64,000 bases of DNA from Branchiostoma floridae (GCF_000003815.2 NC_049996.1:16045308-16109307), one strand, 5' to 3'; positions 42,546-53,900 are shown, numbered from the stretch's first letter. Notes: generated by a model not told the origin, from the letters alone. Translations and numbers: made by a program.

Positions 42546-43044
42546 ACTATACTGTCAGTACAGTCAGTCTATACAGACTATGACTCTACGCAAAGGAAGC
42601 TAGACGACAATGGAGACTACAATAGTCTTTAATGTACAAAACAGAATACATAAACTTAATGTTAAAACTTAGCAATTATTAATCCAAAGTCAAAATGCAG
42701 ACCACAGTCAGTGGAGAAAGATGAAGAAAGACTGAATGCATCTACATGACCTTTCAAAGACTGTAGATGCAGAACACAGTGAATGATGATGATGATGATT
42801 ACTACTGGTTTCCATGGTTACAAGCATACCCTGCGAGACTGACGTTCCACACTCATGAAAATTTGCAAAGCTGGCTCAAATCAAACGAACCAACCACCGA
42901 CAAATGGCACATATCACTGCGGCTTTGCAATCCCGCCGAGGAAAACTGCAGTGTGCGAGTCAGCCGAAAGGGAGCAGCCTGGCACAAGGTCTACCAACAA
43001 AAATAAACAGTCTGTCCGTAACGTAAATTACTCTATTATCAAAA

Positions 43045-43310
43045 TACAATGGCTCGCTCACTCATTCACTCATTCACTCACTCGCGCACACACACCTACT
43101 CGCTCACTGTCCCACTCACTCACATGAGATTTTACTATAAGTCACTCGTCCTAAATGTGAGATTTTATTTCATGGCACTCATCCTAAATGTGAGATTTTA
43201 CTCCGTGGCACTCGTCCTAAATGTGAGATTTTACTCCGTGGCACTCGTCCTAAATGTGAGATTTTACTCCGTGGCACTCGTCCTAAATGTGAGATTTACC
43301 TTTGGGCATC
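43045..43310. repeat. CACT microsatellite followed by 32 bp minisatellite
   Basis: (CACTCATT/CACT)n at 43050-43120, then about six units of GAGATTTTACTCCGTGGCAC + TCGTCCTAAATGT. Confidence 0.92.
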
Positions 43311-43494
43311 GGTCCTGAATATTTTTCAACCTTTATTTAGCCTTGAGTACAATCCCTTCGGCTTAAGCCTGTTTTCGAGGGTTCGAGGAGGTCAAGAGGT
43401 CTTTCAATACACATATGGTTATTTACAGTAACACAATAATTCGCTATTCCATAATGAGTTTAATGAATATTCTAATGTGAGTTTTACCCTAGGG

Positions 43495-43690
43495 CACCAG
43501 TCACCCGGATGGAGGCCTGGCAAACCTCCTTACCGTATCAGCCACACGGTGATTTACATCATTCACCCGGACGAGAGACCTGGCGCGTTCCTTCTCTTCG
43601 TATTCAGCTAGAAGAAAAGGTATGCCACCCCATAATGCGGCGGTATAACCCCAACGGTGCTGTTATACACCGTGTGACTTTGACTGACTG
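43495..43690. repeat. Dispersed repeat related to 21503-21660
   Basis: CACCCGGATGGAGGCCTGGC, GTATCAGCCACACGGTGATT and TTCACCCGGACGAGAGACCT match the earlier copy with few changes. Confidence 0.85.
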
Positions 43691-43699
43691 ACCAGTCCT

Positions 43700-45560
43700 G
43701 AATACGAGTTTTTAATCAAGCGCACTATCCCTAAATTTAAGTTTATTTGGATAGCTTGATCATCCACAATTCCACACTAGGTACCTGCTGCACCGCGTAA
43801 TACGTATGCGTTGTGCTGATACGGACACACGATTCTTAGCACTTCTCATTTGCTCCGCTAGGAGTCGCAACAACTACATGAATTGCACAGGTCAGTAGAC
43901 AGACAGACCGACTAGCAGGCTTTCCCTGTCCTTGGTGCTAACTGCATCGCCTGTTCAGCAGCGATGCTGCTGAGATTAGCTTTGATTTTATTTGTATCAA
44001 CAGTTAGCATGACATTTCTGCTACCTGTATTCTTCCTGTTGCCATATAAATGAATATTTTATCATCGTCATCTTTATATATTTAATTCGCATTATTTTTC
44101 ACGTCCGACTGAATGACAAGTCATCCCTGTAAGAGCAGCTGAAAATCAGCTCACCGATGCTAATTTCTGTCATGTAAACGGCCGTCGCCTTTCCAAAAGG
44201 TCGTGGCCTTTTCATGTTTATTAGAGCGTTCCATTATCAAGTGTACATACATTAGCATTATGCTCAATCCGCGACGTTTCGTGGCGTAGTTGATAAGGGG
44301 TTCGGACTAAGTCTTTTGACTCAGATTTTAACCGTTGGCCAAAGTGATAGTTGCTGTTTTAATTTAACACGGTACTGTCGTACATTTGTAACTGAAATAT
44401 TGGCTTACATGCTGGTTTATAAAATGCTTCTTGTCAGCCCCCCCCCCCCAAAAAAAAGTTAAGAAACTCTCGGCTATGTTAAATATCGTACACCAACTAA
44501 ACTGCTGAACTGAACAAATTTTGCCCAAACCGGGAAAGCTTGCACGCTACCTGCCACTTCCTACTCAAAGGTCTCCAGATTGGGCAAAAAATTTCACGGA
44601 AAAGAAGGACTTTTGAAATGATTCTTAGGTGGCACTATAATCTATACCATGTTGAGCGCTCCACTTCACAACGCAACTCCGATATCATCCCTATACTACA
44701 ATCGGGTACAGATACACAAACAAACCCAGACGAGGTCTTCAACAATGATTTAATGATCTTCTGTGTGAGGAACGCTTTTTGAGGGATTTACACATTCCCC
44801 TACTTCTGCATCCCTCTATTGTCCATTTCTCCGGATTAATTTGTAAATTAGCACATATGTACAAATTTTGAACAATATGATAGGATTATGAGGCGTCCGT
44901 AATTTACAGATTCAGCTTTGATCCGCGGCGTCAGCCTCAGGCCATGTAGATTTGATTATACAGATGGCTTCATTGCGCATCAAACCACCCACCCCCACCC
45001 CCAATACTGTGGGTAGTACAAAGCTGCTGCAACATGAGGAAATATGCGCACATCATGCGCCGTAGATACAGAATATCGGAAAACTTGTATCAATATGTCA
45101 AAACATTCCAAGGTCTATTCCAGGTCAAAGATCTAGAAGGAAATGTGAACGAACAAAATGGGAAATCTGTTGTTCCGTACGCGTGTACCATACTCTGTGT
45201 GTCCATTTGTTCAACCTTCCTGACCAATTAGATTTTTATGATGAAGGCAACTTTTTGGCCCATTTTGTTTCATCCACACGCTCCCATCAGTTTTTGGGTT
45301 CCCAGGGATGTCATCCATATAATCAAATCAACATGGCTTCAGCTAGGAAACCCAAACCAGCGGACCCTCAACCGCAGAATGGACCCTCCCAACAATGATT
45401 TATTGAACAAATACAGAACATGTCTAAAACTAAAAAATCTCATAACATCTCTGTAACAGAAAACGTGTTCAGTACAAACCTACACCTTGTAGTGACCACA
45501 GTCGTACAACATAAATTGTTTTAAACACGAAATTAGTACCTACGGGAGATCTCGCACTTC
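43700..45560. other. Intergenic, no supported gene
   Basis: No exon recognised. A poly-C/poly-A junction lies at 44441-44457. The 45060-45300 part faintly resembles 7860-8080 (ACCATACT.TGTGTG and GTTCAACC blocks), perhaps an old dispersed repeat. Confidence 0.5.
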
Positions 45561-45562
45561 CT

Positions 45563-45662
45563 TATACAGTACCTTTATTTTCTCATCTCCACACGAAGCC
45601 AGAGCCACGGCAAAATTTGATGATGATGACTTCTTTGAGCTCTCCGTTGTGTTCTTCATTCA
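45563..45662 (+). repeat. Left arm of a ~100 bp inverted repeat
   Basis: TTATACAGTACCTTTATTTT ... TTGATGATGATGACTTCTTT ... GTGTTCTTCAT is nearly identical to the reverse complement of 46074-46175. One strand reads like a WD-repeat end (LASCGDEKIK|GT donor), the other like DDDFFELSVVFFIQRK|GTAAGT. Neither is assignable. Confidence 0.85.
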
Positions 45663-45899
45663 GCGAAAAGGTAAGTTTGTACGCGTACTGGAAACCCTGG
45701 CTGATTCTGGGCTCCAAACTATATACTCTGTCTCTGCCCATGACCACTCCCCCACCCCACGCAGAAGCAATAATATACATGTGTACATTCACAATCATTG
45801 ATGTCAGTATGGCAGTGCTGGACGTCTTTTACTTCATCCTCACCCCTGCACCAATGGAAAATCATTATAGTACATATTTACAATCATTTATGTACGACA

Positions 45900-46072
45900 G
45901 GGCAGGATGCCGTCTTCTTCCTCTTTCTGAGTCCCCTCCTGTCTTTTTCCTTGTCTTCAGTTCCCCCATCTTTTTCCCTTCCTGTACCCCCCAACCCCCT
46001 CAAATCTTTTTCCTCTTCCTGAACTCCGCCCGTCTTCCTTCTCTTCCTGCGCACAATATTGTCTTTTCCTCT
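45900..46072 (-). repeat. Minisatellite grown from the stop-codon region of the neighbouring gene
   Basis: On the sense strand four or five units of (C)AGGAAGAGGAAAAAGA. The last codons of the gene ending at 46277 are AGGAAGAGGAAAAAGACATGA, so the array in its 3' flank appears derived from them. Confidence 0.7.
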
Positions 46073-46073
46073 T

Positions 46074-46175
46074 AATGAAGAACACAACGGACAGCTCAAA
46101 GAAGTCATCATCATCAAATTTAGCCGTGGCTCTGGCTTCGTGTGGAGATGAGAAAATAAAGGTACTGTATAAGGA
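46074..46175 (-). repeat. Right arm of the ~100 bp inverted repeat, ending at the gap
   Basis: Inverse of 45563-45662 with about two mismatches. It stops exactly where the N run begins, so a mis-join at a gap is a real possibility. Confidence 0.85.
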
Positions 46176-46275
46176 NNNNNNNNNNNNNNNNNNNNNNNNN
46201 NNNNNNNNNNNNNNNNNNNNNNNNNNNNNNNNNNNNNNNNNNNNNNNNNNNNNNNNNNNNNNNNNNNNNNNNNNN
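46176..46275. other. Assembly gap (100 N)
   Basis: 100 N immediately downstream of the stop codon at 46277. Confidence 0.99.
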
Positions 46276-46276
46276 C

Positions 46277-48259
46277 TCATGTCTTTTTCCTCTTCCTGAG
46301 CTCCTCCACGGCCGCCTCGCGCTCCCGCAGAATCTCCTTCAGGCGCCGGACCCGCTCGTCCTGGATGGTCTCGTTGGGTCGTGGCGGCTCCAACCGGAAG
46401 ATCTTACTGGGCGGCAGGCTAGGGGGGCCCGAGGGGTCCTGCCCCATGGACACGGTGGACTTCCCCAGGGGGGTCGTGCGCACCATCAGCGCTGTGACCG
46501 AGCGTTTCACCTGGGGGGCGGGGGGCTCGGGCGTCTCCGCCTTGCCCTTGGCGTAGCTGTGGTACATCTCCGTCACGGATTTAGGGGTGGTCACGGATTT
46601 AGGGGAGGGCTGTTTCTCCGCGGGTTTCGGGCGTTTTATCGGGGAGGCGGGAGGCGTCGCCGGTTTGGTTTCTGCGGGCTCCAACCGTTTCGTTGCCGTC
46701 TGGGTGACGGGAGTCTGTGTTGAGGCGCGAGGTGGGGAGGGGGGCACGGCCGGTTTGTTGGGGTAAACAACGATGTACTTTTGGGGCGTATTGACGACGG
46801 CAGAGTGGATGTTTGCGATATTTTTCAGGGTGCTGGCTGCGCTGCTATTCTGCGTGATGGTCTGTGCGCTGATGGAGGGTCTACATGGGGAAGTACCCGG
46901 AGCTTTGGAGGCATCTTTGAGACTGTAAACACTGTCAATCTTCAGATTCACTGACCCTTCTCCAGCCTCGCTACTCTCCGGATCCTTAGATTCGACAGGA
47001 GAGGCTTCGGATGCGGTCTCCGTCTCCGAACCTGACCTCTCGTCAGTTCTTAAACTTCCCTCCGAGACTGACGTCACGCCCCCAGCAGTGCTGGTAGATG
47101 CGGTCACTTGGGTCTGCGTTAAGGCTGTGTTGTTGGATGCCGTCACTTGAGTCTGAGTGGCATGGCCAACAACCGCGCTAAACGTCACCGTGGTCGGAGC
47201 CACCGTATGAACGGAGGAGACCGTTACCTTGGCGGGGGCTGACGCCTTGGAGCCCGCCGAGCTGATCGGTACCTTGACGGTAGCCGCGGTCTGGACCGCC
47301 GCAGAGCTGACCGTAGCGGCGGCGGCGGTGGACTTGAGTGCGTCCACGGGGATGTGGGTGGTGGTGGGGCACGGCACCAGCTTGTAGGGTTGCCCGTTGA
47401 TCAGCACGACGTTCTCGTTCTGCTGGACCATGGACACGTGTTTGGGCGCGGCCGGGACCGTGGAAGTGCCGGAGGTTGGCACAACAACTCTGGCTGTCGC
47501 CTGGGCCGAGACTGTGCTGGTATGTGGGATGATCATGTTAGTTGTTTGTGCCGGGACTGTGGTCTGTGGCACAATCACGATCTTGTGCTGTCCCGCCGAC
47601 GTAGCAACCATTGGCTTTCCAACAGGTAGGGTCGTGTGCGTCTTCACGATAGTGGGCTTGGCCGAGGTCGTGGATTTGACGGTGGGTGTTACCACAGCCA
47701 CGCTGCCGAGGGCCGCGCTGGTCCGAGGGCCCAGGCTTTGCGTCACGCCCGTGGACGGCGCGGACACAACCACCAGCCGCGTGTTGGGACCGATCGTTAA
47801 TGTTCCGCCCGGGGGAGGAGGGGTCACTTTGATGATGTTGTAGACAGCCGAGGGACTCGCCATGGAAGTACCAGGTACCTGGATAACGGTGCTGCCGGGC
47901 TTTACCGGTGTGGTTACGGGCGCCGCCGGCGGCAAAACCACCTTACCCCCGGGAGCGATGGTCGGCGTTACGGCGATCACCTTCCCTATGGCACCAGTCG
48001 TACTCTGTCCTCCGGAACTACTGATGACTGTTCCCGGCGCTACCGATGCGACTTTCCCGTCCTTCCCCGGTCGGGCTCCACCGGCCGCTGCTGTGGTGCC
48101 GGCGGGGCTGAGCACGTGTACCACCGCCGAGGTTCCCGACGCCGCCGTCGAGCCGGGCTGCTGCGCCACCTTCACCTGCTGCAGGACGAACTTACTGTTA
48201 CCGGCCGGCAGCTGAGAGGAGGAGCTCGCGACGGGGGATCGGACAGTTGGCTGCTGCAC
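46277..48259 (-). CDS. Exon 3 of the Ser/Thr-rich gene
   Basis: Acceptor TTGTTTACACAG. Opens with VQQPTVRSP and is 660 codons to TGA at 46277-46279. GC-rich compared with its flanks, with strong codon bias towards C/G third positions. Confidence 0.9.
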   Translation of the reverse strand: MQQPTVRSPVASSSSQLPAGNSKFVLQQVKVAQQPGSTAASGTSAVVHVLSPAGTTAAAGGARPGKDGKVASVAPGTVISSSGGQSTTGAIGKVIAVTPTIAPGGKVVLPPAAPVTTPVKPGSTVIQVPGTSMASPSAVYNIIKVTPPPPGGTLTIGPNTRLVVVSAPSTGVTQSLGPRTSAALGSVAVVTPTVKSTTSAKPTIVKTHTTLPVGKPMVATSAGQHKIVIVPQTTVPAQTTNMIIPHTSTVSAQATARVVVPTSGTSTVPAAPKHVSMVQQNENVVLINGQPYKLVPCPTTTHIPVDALKSTAAAATVSSAAVQTAATVKVPISSAGSKASAPAKVTVSSVHTVAPTTVTFSAVVGHATQTQVTASNNTALTQTQVTASTSTAGGVTSVSEGSLRTDERSGSETETASEASPVESKDPESSEAGEGSVNLKIDSVYSLKDASKAPGTSPCRPSISAQTITQNSSAASTLKNIANIHSAVVNTPQKYIVVYPNKPAVPPSPPRASTQTPVTQTATKRLEPAETKPATPPASPIKRPKPAEKQPSPKSVTTPKSVTEMYHSYAKGKAETPEPPAPQVKRSVTALMVRTTPLGKSTVSMGQDPSGPPSLPPSKIFRLEPPRPNETIQDERVRRLKEILREREAAVEELRKRKKT

Positions 48260-51200
48260 CTGTGTAAACAACAATAACACACATTTAACAACAAGTAAAC
48301 AAAAAAAACAACTAGAATGACAACATTTTCCAGAAAATGCAGTAATATACCTTTTGTCAAGCTACTTGCACATAATACTATTCCATTAAGCTCGTCATTA
48401 TGTATTTCATGGTTGCTTTTTGTGCTGTTTGTGCGCCTACAATACAGAAGGCTGCTGTGTAATCTTTAGCGTTTTGCATCAACAGTTTATTGGAAACTCT
48501 TGCCCGCGGGCTGCCCTCATGGCAGAAGAACAACAAGAAAGACCAAGGAAGAAGGTCATCGTGGTTTGGAAATGTGACGTAGACCTTAATAAAAAGGAAG
48601 AAACAGCAGTTACCGCGCTTACCACCTTGACTCCCGCTGTGACGACCTTTGGCATGGACGGTACCATGTTGAGCGGCATGAGGAGGCGGCACTGCACGCC
48701 GTTCTGCACGACCGGCACCACCTGGTACAGCTGATGCGTCCCGTTAGCGGCGGGCGGGCTGGACAGCTGGGCGGTCCCGCCGGAGATGGACAGCTCGGAG
48801 GTCACCTTGGCAACGGGAGGATTGGATGGCTCTGTTTTTACCTTGGCAACCGACGGCTCGGGTGTAACCTTGGCAACCGGCGGCTCGGATGTCACCTTGG
48901 CAACCGACGGCTCGGGTACCGGTGTAACCTTGGCAACCGACGGTTCGGATGTCACCTTGGCAACCGACGGCTCGGGTTTCACCTTGGCAACCGGTGGCTC
49001 GGATGTCACCTTGGCAACCGGTGGTTCGGACAGCTCGGATGTCACCTTGGCAACCGGTGGTTCGGACAGCTCGGATGTCACCTTGGCAACCGGTGGTTCG
49101 GACAGCTTGGATGTCACCTTGGCAACCGGTGGTTCGGACAGCTCGGATGTCACCTTGGCAACCAGCGGTTCGGACAGCTCGGATGTCACCTTGGCAACTG
49201 GCGGTTCGGACAGCTCGGATGTCACCTTGGCAACCGGCGGTTCGGACAGCTCGGATGTCACCTTTCCGCCAGACGGGCTGGACAGCTGGGCGGTGCCGTC
49301 AGAGTCGGGCGGGTCGGACAGCTCGGGGGTCACCTTCGCGGCGGGCGGGGTGAACGGCTGGACGGTCCCGTTAGTGGCAGGCGGGTCGGACAACTTTGGG
49401 GTCATCTCGGCAGCGGGCGGGCTGGACAACAGGTCAGCGGAAGTGCTGGGAGGAAACAGCACAAGAAAGGATAAGAGAGATCTACTAACATGCATATGTG
49501 TGTAAAACAAGTTGCCGGAGGACTGACAGTGCAATTATTATCATATTGACGACAATCATTAGAAGAAAATGATACATGAGATTTTCTCAAAGACGGAGCG
49601 CGAATTTCAAACAAGATGTAAGGACCGGGCTTACTAATGTCGGTTTTTGTAAAAACTGTGTACTGTGTACCTCGTCCTAAAATGTAAATTTGTAGAGAAG
49701 AGTTCTAAGGGTTGTAATAACAGACTGATAACACTGAGAATGGGCCAGACGCTTTCGTCTGCGTGTGGATTAACATAACGCCGCAAAGGTCAATCAGTAC
49801 GCTACGTACGCGTCATTGTCAACACGGAAGAATACCCGGAAGTAATGATCATGGCAAAAACTCCATTTTGCACAAATCAACTTTTAAATATTTCATGGCA
49901 GATTACGAGCGTCAAACACAAATGATTGGATCCATTCGTCATGTTTTTGCCGTGCACTTCCGCGCTTTCAGGTTTCTCAATTTTTCCATTTTAGATCGTC
50001 ACCTACGCTAACGTGGTGCAATGCTGGGCGAGATGATCGTTAGATCGACGTCAAAATAAACTCTTAAGTATACAAGAACGACGTGATCTATTTATTTATT
50101 CATTGAGCTTTTCCGCAAAAGTGGACGGTATGGTGAAACAGGTGTTCCTTCAAAACGTCGCGTTTAAGGCAACCATAACGATATAAACGTAACAAACTAA
50201 TAAATATTCGATAAATAATGGTACAAAAGAAGAAACCATTTGAACTGCAACACAGCGGGACAGTTTTTGACGGAGGTGTTCGAAATAGAACAATGATCGA
50301 ACAGGGGGTGGGGTTTGGGGATCCATACCATAACAACAAATGGTACCAGGTTAACTCATCAATTTTTATCGTTTCTCGTCAGAAGAATTTTTGCTGTTTA
50401 TTACCGGGCCATGTTTAATGTAAATTTGATATTTTTGAAAAAAAGATATTGCAAAACTCCATCCAGCGAGGTCACAAAAGCGTTGGACACCAATTAGCAA
50501 GCGCATATAAATTTCTCTTGGATCAACAGCCTACGAAATATATAACACAAACAATTTTGATTTCGTTTCAAAGATTTCAATACGAGCGATCGCTCGATTC
50601 AATGTTTGTTCCTCGGAAGTTCCATGTGTCATCTTTCAAAGCACATGTATAAGGATAAGTTATTATGTAGATTGATATGTTTCTTTCACATATAACCCTT
50701 CACTTCAACGCTAGCGTTCCCATAATTCATTTTATAGATTTCAAGACCCTTATTTGTCGTCACATGTGTACGCTTAAACAAGTATATAAGAGATTTAAAA
50801 TGTTTAATTATGTAATTTAGACTTATTCCTTTGCTTACGTATGTATACCTTATAACAACAACGCTCCACTAGCACTCTCATACTCATAAGTGTTGGGGGA
50901 GACCCATGAAAACCCCTCTACTAGTTCACTACTAGTATAGGTTTGCCTCATCTGCCTATTCTTAACTTTTACTGCTATAAAAAAAAATAATACAGTTGCG
51001 CGCAAACATTTGATAACTTAAGGTGGACTCTCATTGCACTTGCGGCACCGGGGCGGCACTGCGGGGTTCGTAGATGACTCGATGTATTACATACATAACT
51101 TATGAGAACGAATTTTCTTACGTTTGGTGTATTTTGTTGTCTTCTAAGTCATACTTTTACGTATTACGCAATATCTAAATTATGAAAAGTTGCGAAAATA

Positions 51201-52697
51201 ACACAACAGTGCCGCAGTGAACGAAGCCCGCAGTGCCGCACCGGTGCCCCAAGTGCAGTGAGAGTGCACCTTTACAAAAGGAAAGTGATCTCGATCCAGT
51301 TTTAGCTCACTGAAGAGCTAGTCTTCCATTGGTCGTGACAGAGAGGACAGACTCTATGTACAGTATTTATAGGTTCATTGTACCGGGGAAATTCCCCTAG
51401 CTCTTTTCGACAAGCACAATGAACAGTGGACCACAGCTTAAAGTCCCGTCTTAAGGACTGCAACCCTTTCCGGTAGCGTGCATGTCGGGTGAGCGACACA
51501 GCCGGAATCGAACTCACGGCTTCTAGTTCCAGAGGCAGGGCTGCTAACCACTGGACTACGCGCGCTATTTCAGAGACCATGAGAACGCCGTGCGGACATC
51601 TAACGCTACAATAACATACGCGCCGCTTTCTTGGCAGCGACATCTACTGATCGCTCCCGGCAGCCGATATGACCGGTCAGGTCACATGTTTGATACGTCA
51701 CGGGGTTAACCCCCAGATTGAAACGCTCGTTCGAGGAGTTTGCTGAGGACATGTTGGAGGCTTGTGTAGATGAAGCAGTCAAAAATATGTCCTCATTTTG
51801 TAGCTTCTATTATACGAACGACAGCATCCAAAGGGTTCGCGCTAGCGCGGCGCCATTTGATACCGGGCAAAAACAACTCATATTTCCAACCTTTCGTGGT
51901 GCAGGCTGCTTAATGCTGTGTAAATCTTTAGCGTTTCATCAATAGTTTATTGGAAACTCTTGCCCGCGTGCTAATTGCGTGTAACTTGAAAGGGGACAAA
52001 ACAAATAGTGTGGAACAATATAGCATGATGTGTTTACTCTAGTCTGAATGCTATCGGTCATTGTAACATGTTGGGGTCAACTTATTTTTAATGAATGATG
52101 AGGGATGCGCTCTGCTGACGCAACCTTACTAGTTAGTCTGCTATCAGTCAAGGAAAAACTATTGCATTTCTAGCAAGTTTACCTTAGATAGTCGTAAAAA
52201 AAAAACCATGAAAATCATGATTCATGACGAACCCCTTTTCTTCTGCACCAGTGGGATATCTAAAGAAATCAAACGTATGGTGAATTGGTGATTATCAAAT
52301 ATTACTCACATATATGTCTAGGTAGAGTAGGGTGCATATTTATCAAAGTAACCGAGAAGCGGCCTTATAATTACCTGGCCATTACGGTAGTTTGCACGGC
52401 CGAGGTTGGAGGATCAGTCGTCACGTGAGCCGAGGTTGCAGCTATGGGGGTTACGTGAGCTGGTGTTGCAACTACGGGGGTCACGTGAGCGGTCACGTGA
52501 GTCGAGGTTGTAGATGTTGTATTCACGTGAGTCGAGGTTGTAGATGTTGTATTCACGTGAGCCGAGGTTGTAACTACCCGGGTCACGTGACCCGATGTCG
52601 TTGTGTTTGCCACGTGACCCGGAGTTGCAGACGTCACGTCGTCTGACGTAGCAGCGACTGAGGTCACAACTTCGGTGTCTTCATCGTTCGACGTCAT
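46277..52697 (-). CDS. Ser/Thr/Val/Pro-rich protein, three coding exons, function unknown
   Basis: Joined pieces 52375-52697, 48623-49445 and 46277-48259 with GT-AG borders and consistent phases give about 1042 residues. Exon 1 starts MTSNDEDTEVV and carries HVNTTSTTST repeats. Exon 2 carries about a dozen PPVAKVTSELSE repeats, then VVPVVQNGVQCRLLMPLNMV. Exon 3 is long, low in aromatic residues and rich in VVTP/VVAP-type segments, with two conserved-looking islands (NENVVLINGQPYKLVPCP, KYIVVYPNKP) and KRPKP. It ends in a charged helix (DERVRRLKEILREREAAVEE) and RKRKKT. The composition and basic coiled C-terminus resemble chromatin or transcription cofactors, but I cannot name the family. No signal peptide or membrane span. 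The 5'UTR intron is probably 52701-53251. Confidence 0.85.
48466..48512 (+). repeat. Dispersed element end, copy 1
   Basis: ATCTTTAGCGTTTTGCATCA + AGTTTATTGGAAACTCTTGC + CCGCG matches 51920-51966 in the same orientation. It lies in the intron between exons 2 and 3. Confidence 0.85.
48623..49445 (-). CDS. Exon 2 of the Ser/Thr-rich gene with 36 bp coding minisatellite
   Basis: Acceptor TGTTTCCTCCCAG, donor AAGGTG|GTAAGC. The 48850-49260 part is a 36 bp (12-codon) tandem repeat encoding PPVAKVTSELSE with shortened variants. The repeat also leaves the other frames open, producing long antisense ORFs that are not genes. Confidence 0.9.
49446..51017. other. Intron 1 of the Ser/Thr-rich gene, left part, no feature recognised
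   Basis: AT-rich, no exon. Nothing distinctive apart from short homopolymer runs. Confidence 0.5.
51021..51271. mobile_element. PIF/Harbinger-type MITE, copy A (251 bp)
   Basis: Inverted ends of 22 bp with two mismatches (AGGTG(G/C)ACTCTCA(T/C)TGCACTTG), flanked by TTA on both sides (51018-51020, 51272-51274). TWA target duplications are typical of PIF/Harbinger. The interior AACGAATTTTCTTAC and GTATTTTGT are shared with 61728-61972. Confidence 0.85.
51302..51575 (-). mobile_element. tRNA-derived SINE, minus strand
   Basis: On the minus strand: GCGTAGTCCAGTGGTTAGCA (A box), GTGAGTTCGATTCCGGC (B box), then TTCATTGTGCTTGTCGAAAA and AGCTAGGGGAATTTCCC in the tail. Good internal promoter boxes, but it is not a cloverleaf tRNA. 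Confidence 0.85.
51920..51966 (+). repeat. Dispersed element end, copy 2
   Basis: Matches 48466-48512 (TTTAGCGTTT..CATCAA, TTTATTGGAAACTCTTGCCC). Confidence 0.85.
52375..52697 (-). CDS. Exon 1 of the Ser/Thr-rich gene with E-box-bearing coding repeat
   Basis: ATG at 52697-52695, directly after an acceptor-like TTAGATTTCAG|AGC. Donor GGCCAG|GTAATT. Encodes MTSNDEDTEVVTSVAATSDD and then HVT/HVN-TTSTTST repeats. The His-Val codons lie in TCACGTGA-type sequence, so CACGTG occurs seven times (52422, 52482, 52494, 52524, 52554, 52584, 52611). Confidence 0.8.
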
Positions 52698-53251
52698 GCT
52701 CTGAAATCTAATTAACCAACATAATCAAGAGACTGGATCAAAATGGCTGCCGACATTTGTGGGTCGAGACTTAACAGAGAGTATTTCAAAAGATAATTTG
52801 TCTTTTCTGGTGAGTAACCCATTATCCACCGTAAACTTAATCTACGCGTGGAAGAAAAGGCATTGATGTACACCTGGAGAGAGTTAGAGGCTTCAAAGAA
52901 TGTATACAGAGAGATTTCAACCATGCAGTGCATGCCAAAACTAACAAGAGAAGAGAAGAAGAAGAAGTAGAGTACAGTAATAACAAATAACAATGTTATA
53001 AACAACTTGTTTCGTGGATAAAGGTTAGACATCCAGGTACAGTTAATATGATATGCACGCATGTCAACATTGAGTACTCAAGCGACTGGATAAAATCTAG
53101 AATCGGCCAGATGTCTTTCGTGATCCGTCAGTGATTTTGAAAGACATTGCACAGTGGATGCTGTCTAACTCTAAGACGCCGTAAGGAGATACATAATTTG
53201 AACCAAGGAGGGTTAATACAGGAAGATTAGTAACCTCCCGGTAGTCCTTAC

Positions 53252-53900
53252 CTGAAATCCGCAGTCCAGTGGCCGGACCTGGCCAGTTACGAGACTATCA
53301 GACGAGACCTCTATAATTTCTTAGACTACTAAAGAAGAATACCTCTCTTTACGAGACAAACCGACATAGGCGACCTTTCCATAAGCTTTTTGTTAGGACA
53401 GAGGTCACGAGCACTGTGGCCAACTTCAAACTTGGCAGAATAACCAAGTCACAATGATTCACCGGAAGTCAAAACCCTTTGTGCCTATGGAAAGTTCTAG
53501 ATTAACTTGTATATATGGCTACATTAGACGAATTTCGGAGGAAAATCCCAGGCTGCCATTGCAATCATGGACGCCATTCCTACAAAGCCTGACGAATAGT
53601 CTAATTCTCCCTACCAATAGGCATGTTTGCAGCTGCGCAGAAGTCCATGCGCATGACGTAGAGTGATGCGTGCTCGGCAGGATATGTGCGAAAATTGCCC
53701 CGTTTGACCAAGAAAAAAAACGCCAACACGTGCAAAACAACCCATCTAAGGTTCAGTCTTCTCATTCCTAATTCATTTCGTGTTCCTGAGAGCGACTTTT
53801 TACGTAGATATCACTCAAATATCGACATTCATCCCGCCATACTACATGTCGATGCGGACGTGACCCAACCGGAAACAAATTACGACGCGCAAAGGTCATC
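53252..53900 (-). other. Candidate 5'UTR exon of the Ser/Thr-rich gene
   Basis: Sense-strand donor GGATTTCAG|GTAAGGAC at 53252/53251 pairs with the acceptor at 52701-52702. The upstream limit is not determined. Confidence 0.4.

Noticed and set aside
47354..48215. Plus-strand ORFs over the long minus-strand exon
   Set aside because: GC-rich antisense shadows of the Ser/Thr-rich protein with no family features.
48734..49505. Long plus-strand ORFs rich in Gly/Arg/Asp/Ser repeats
   Set aside because: Antisense shadows of the 36 bp coding repeat in the minus-strand exon. A period divisible by three keeps all frames open.
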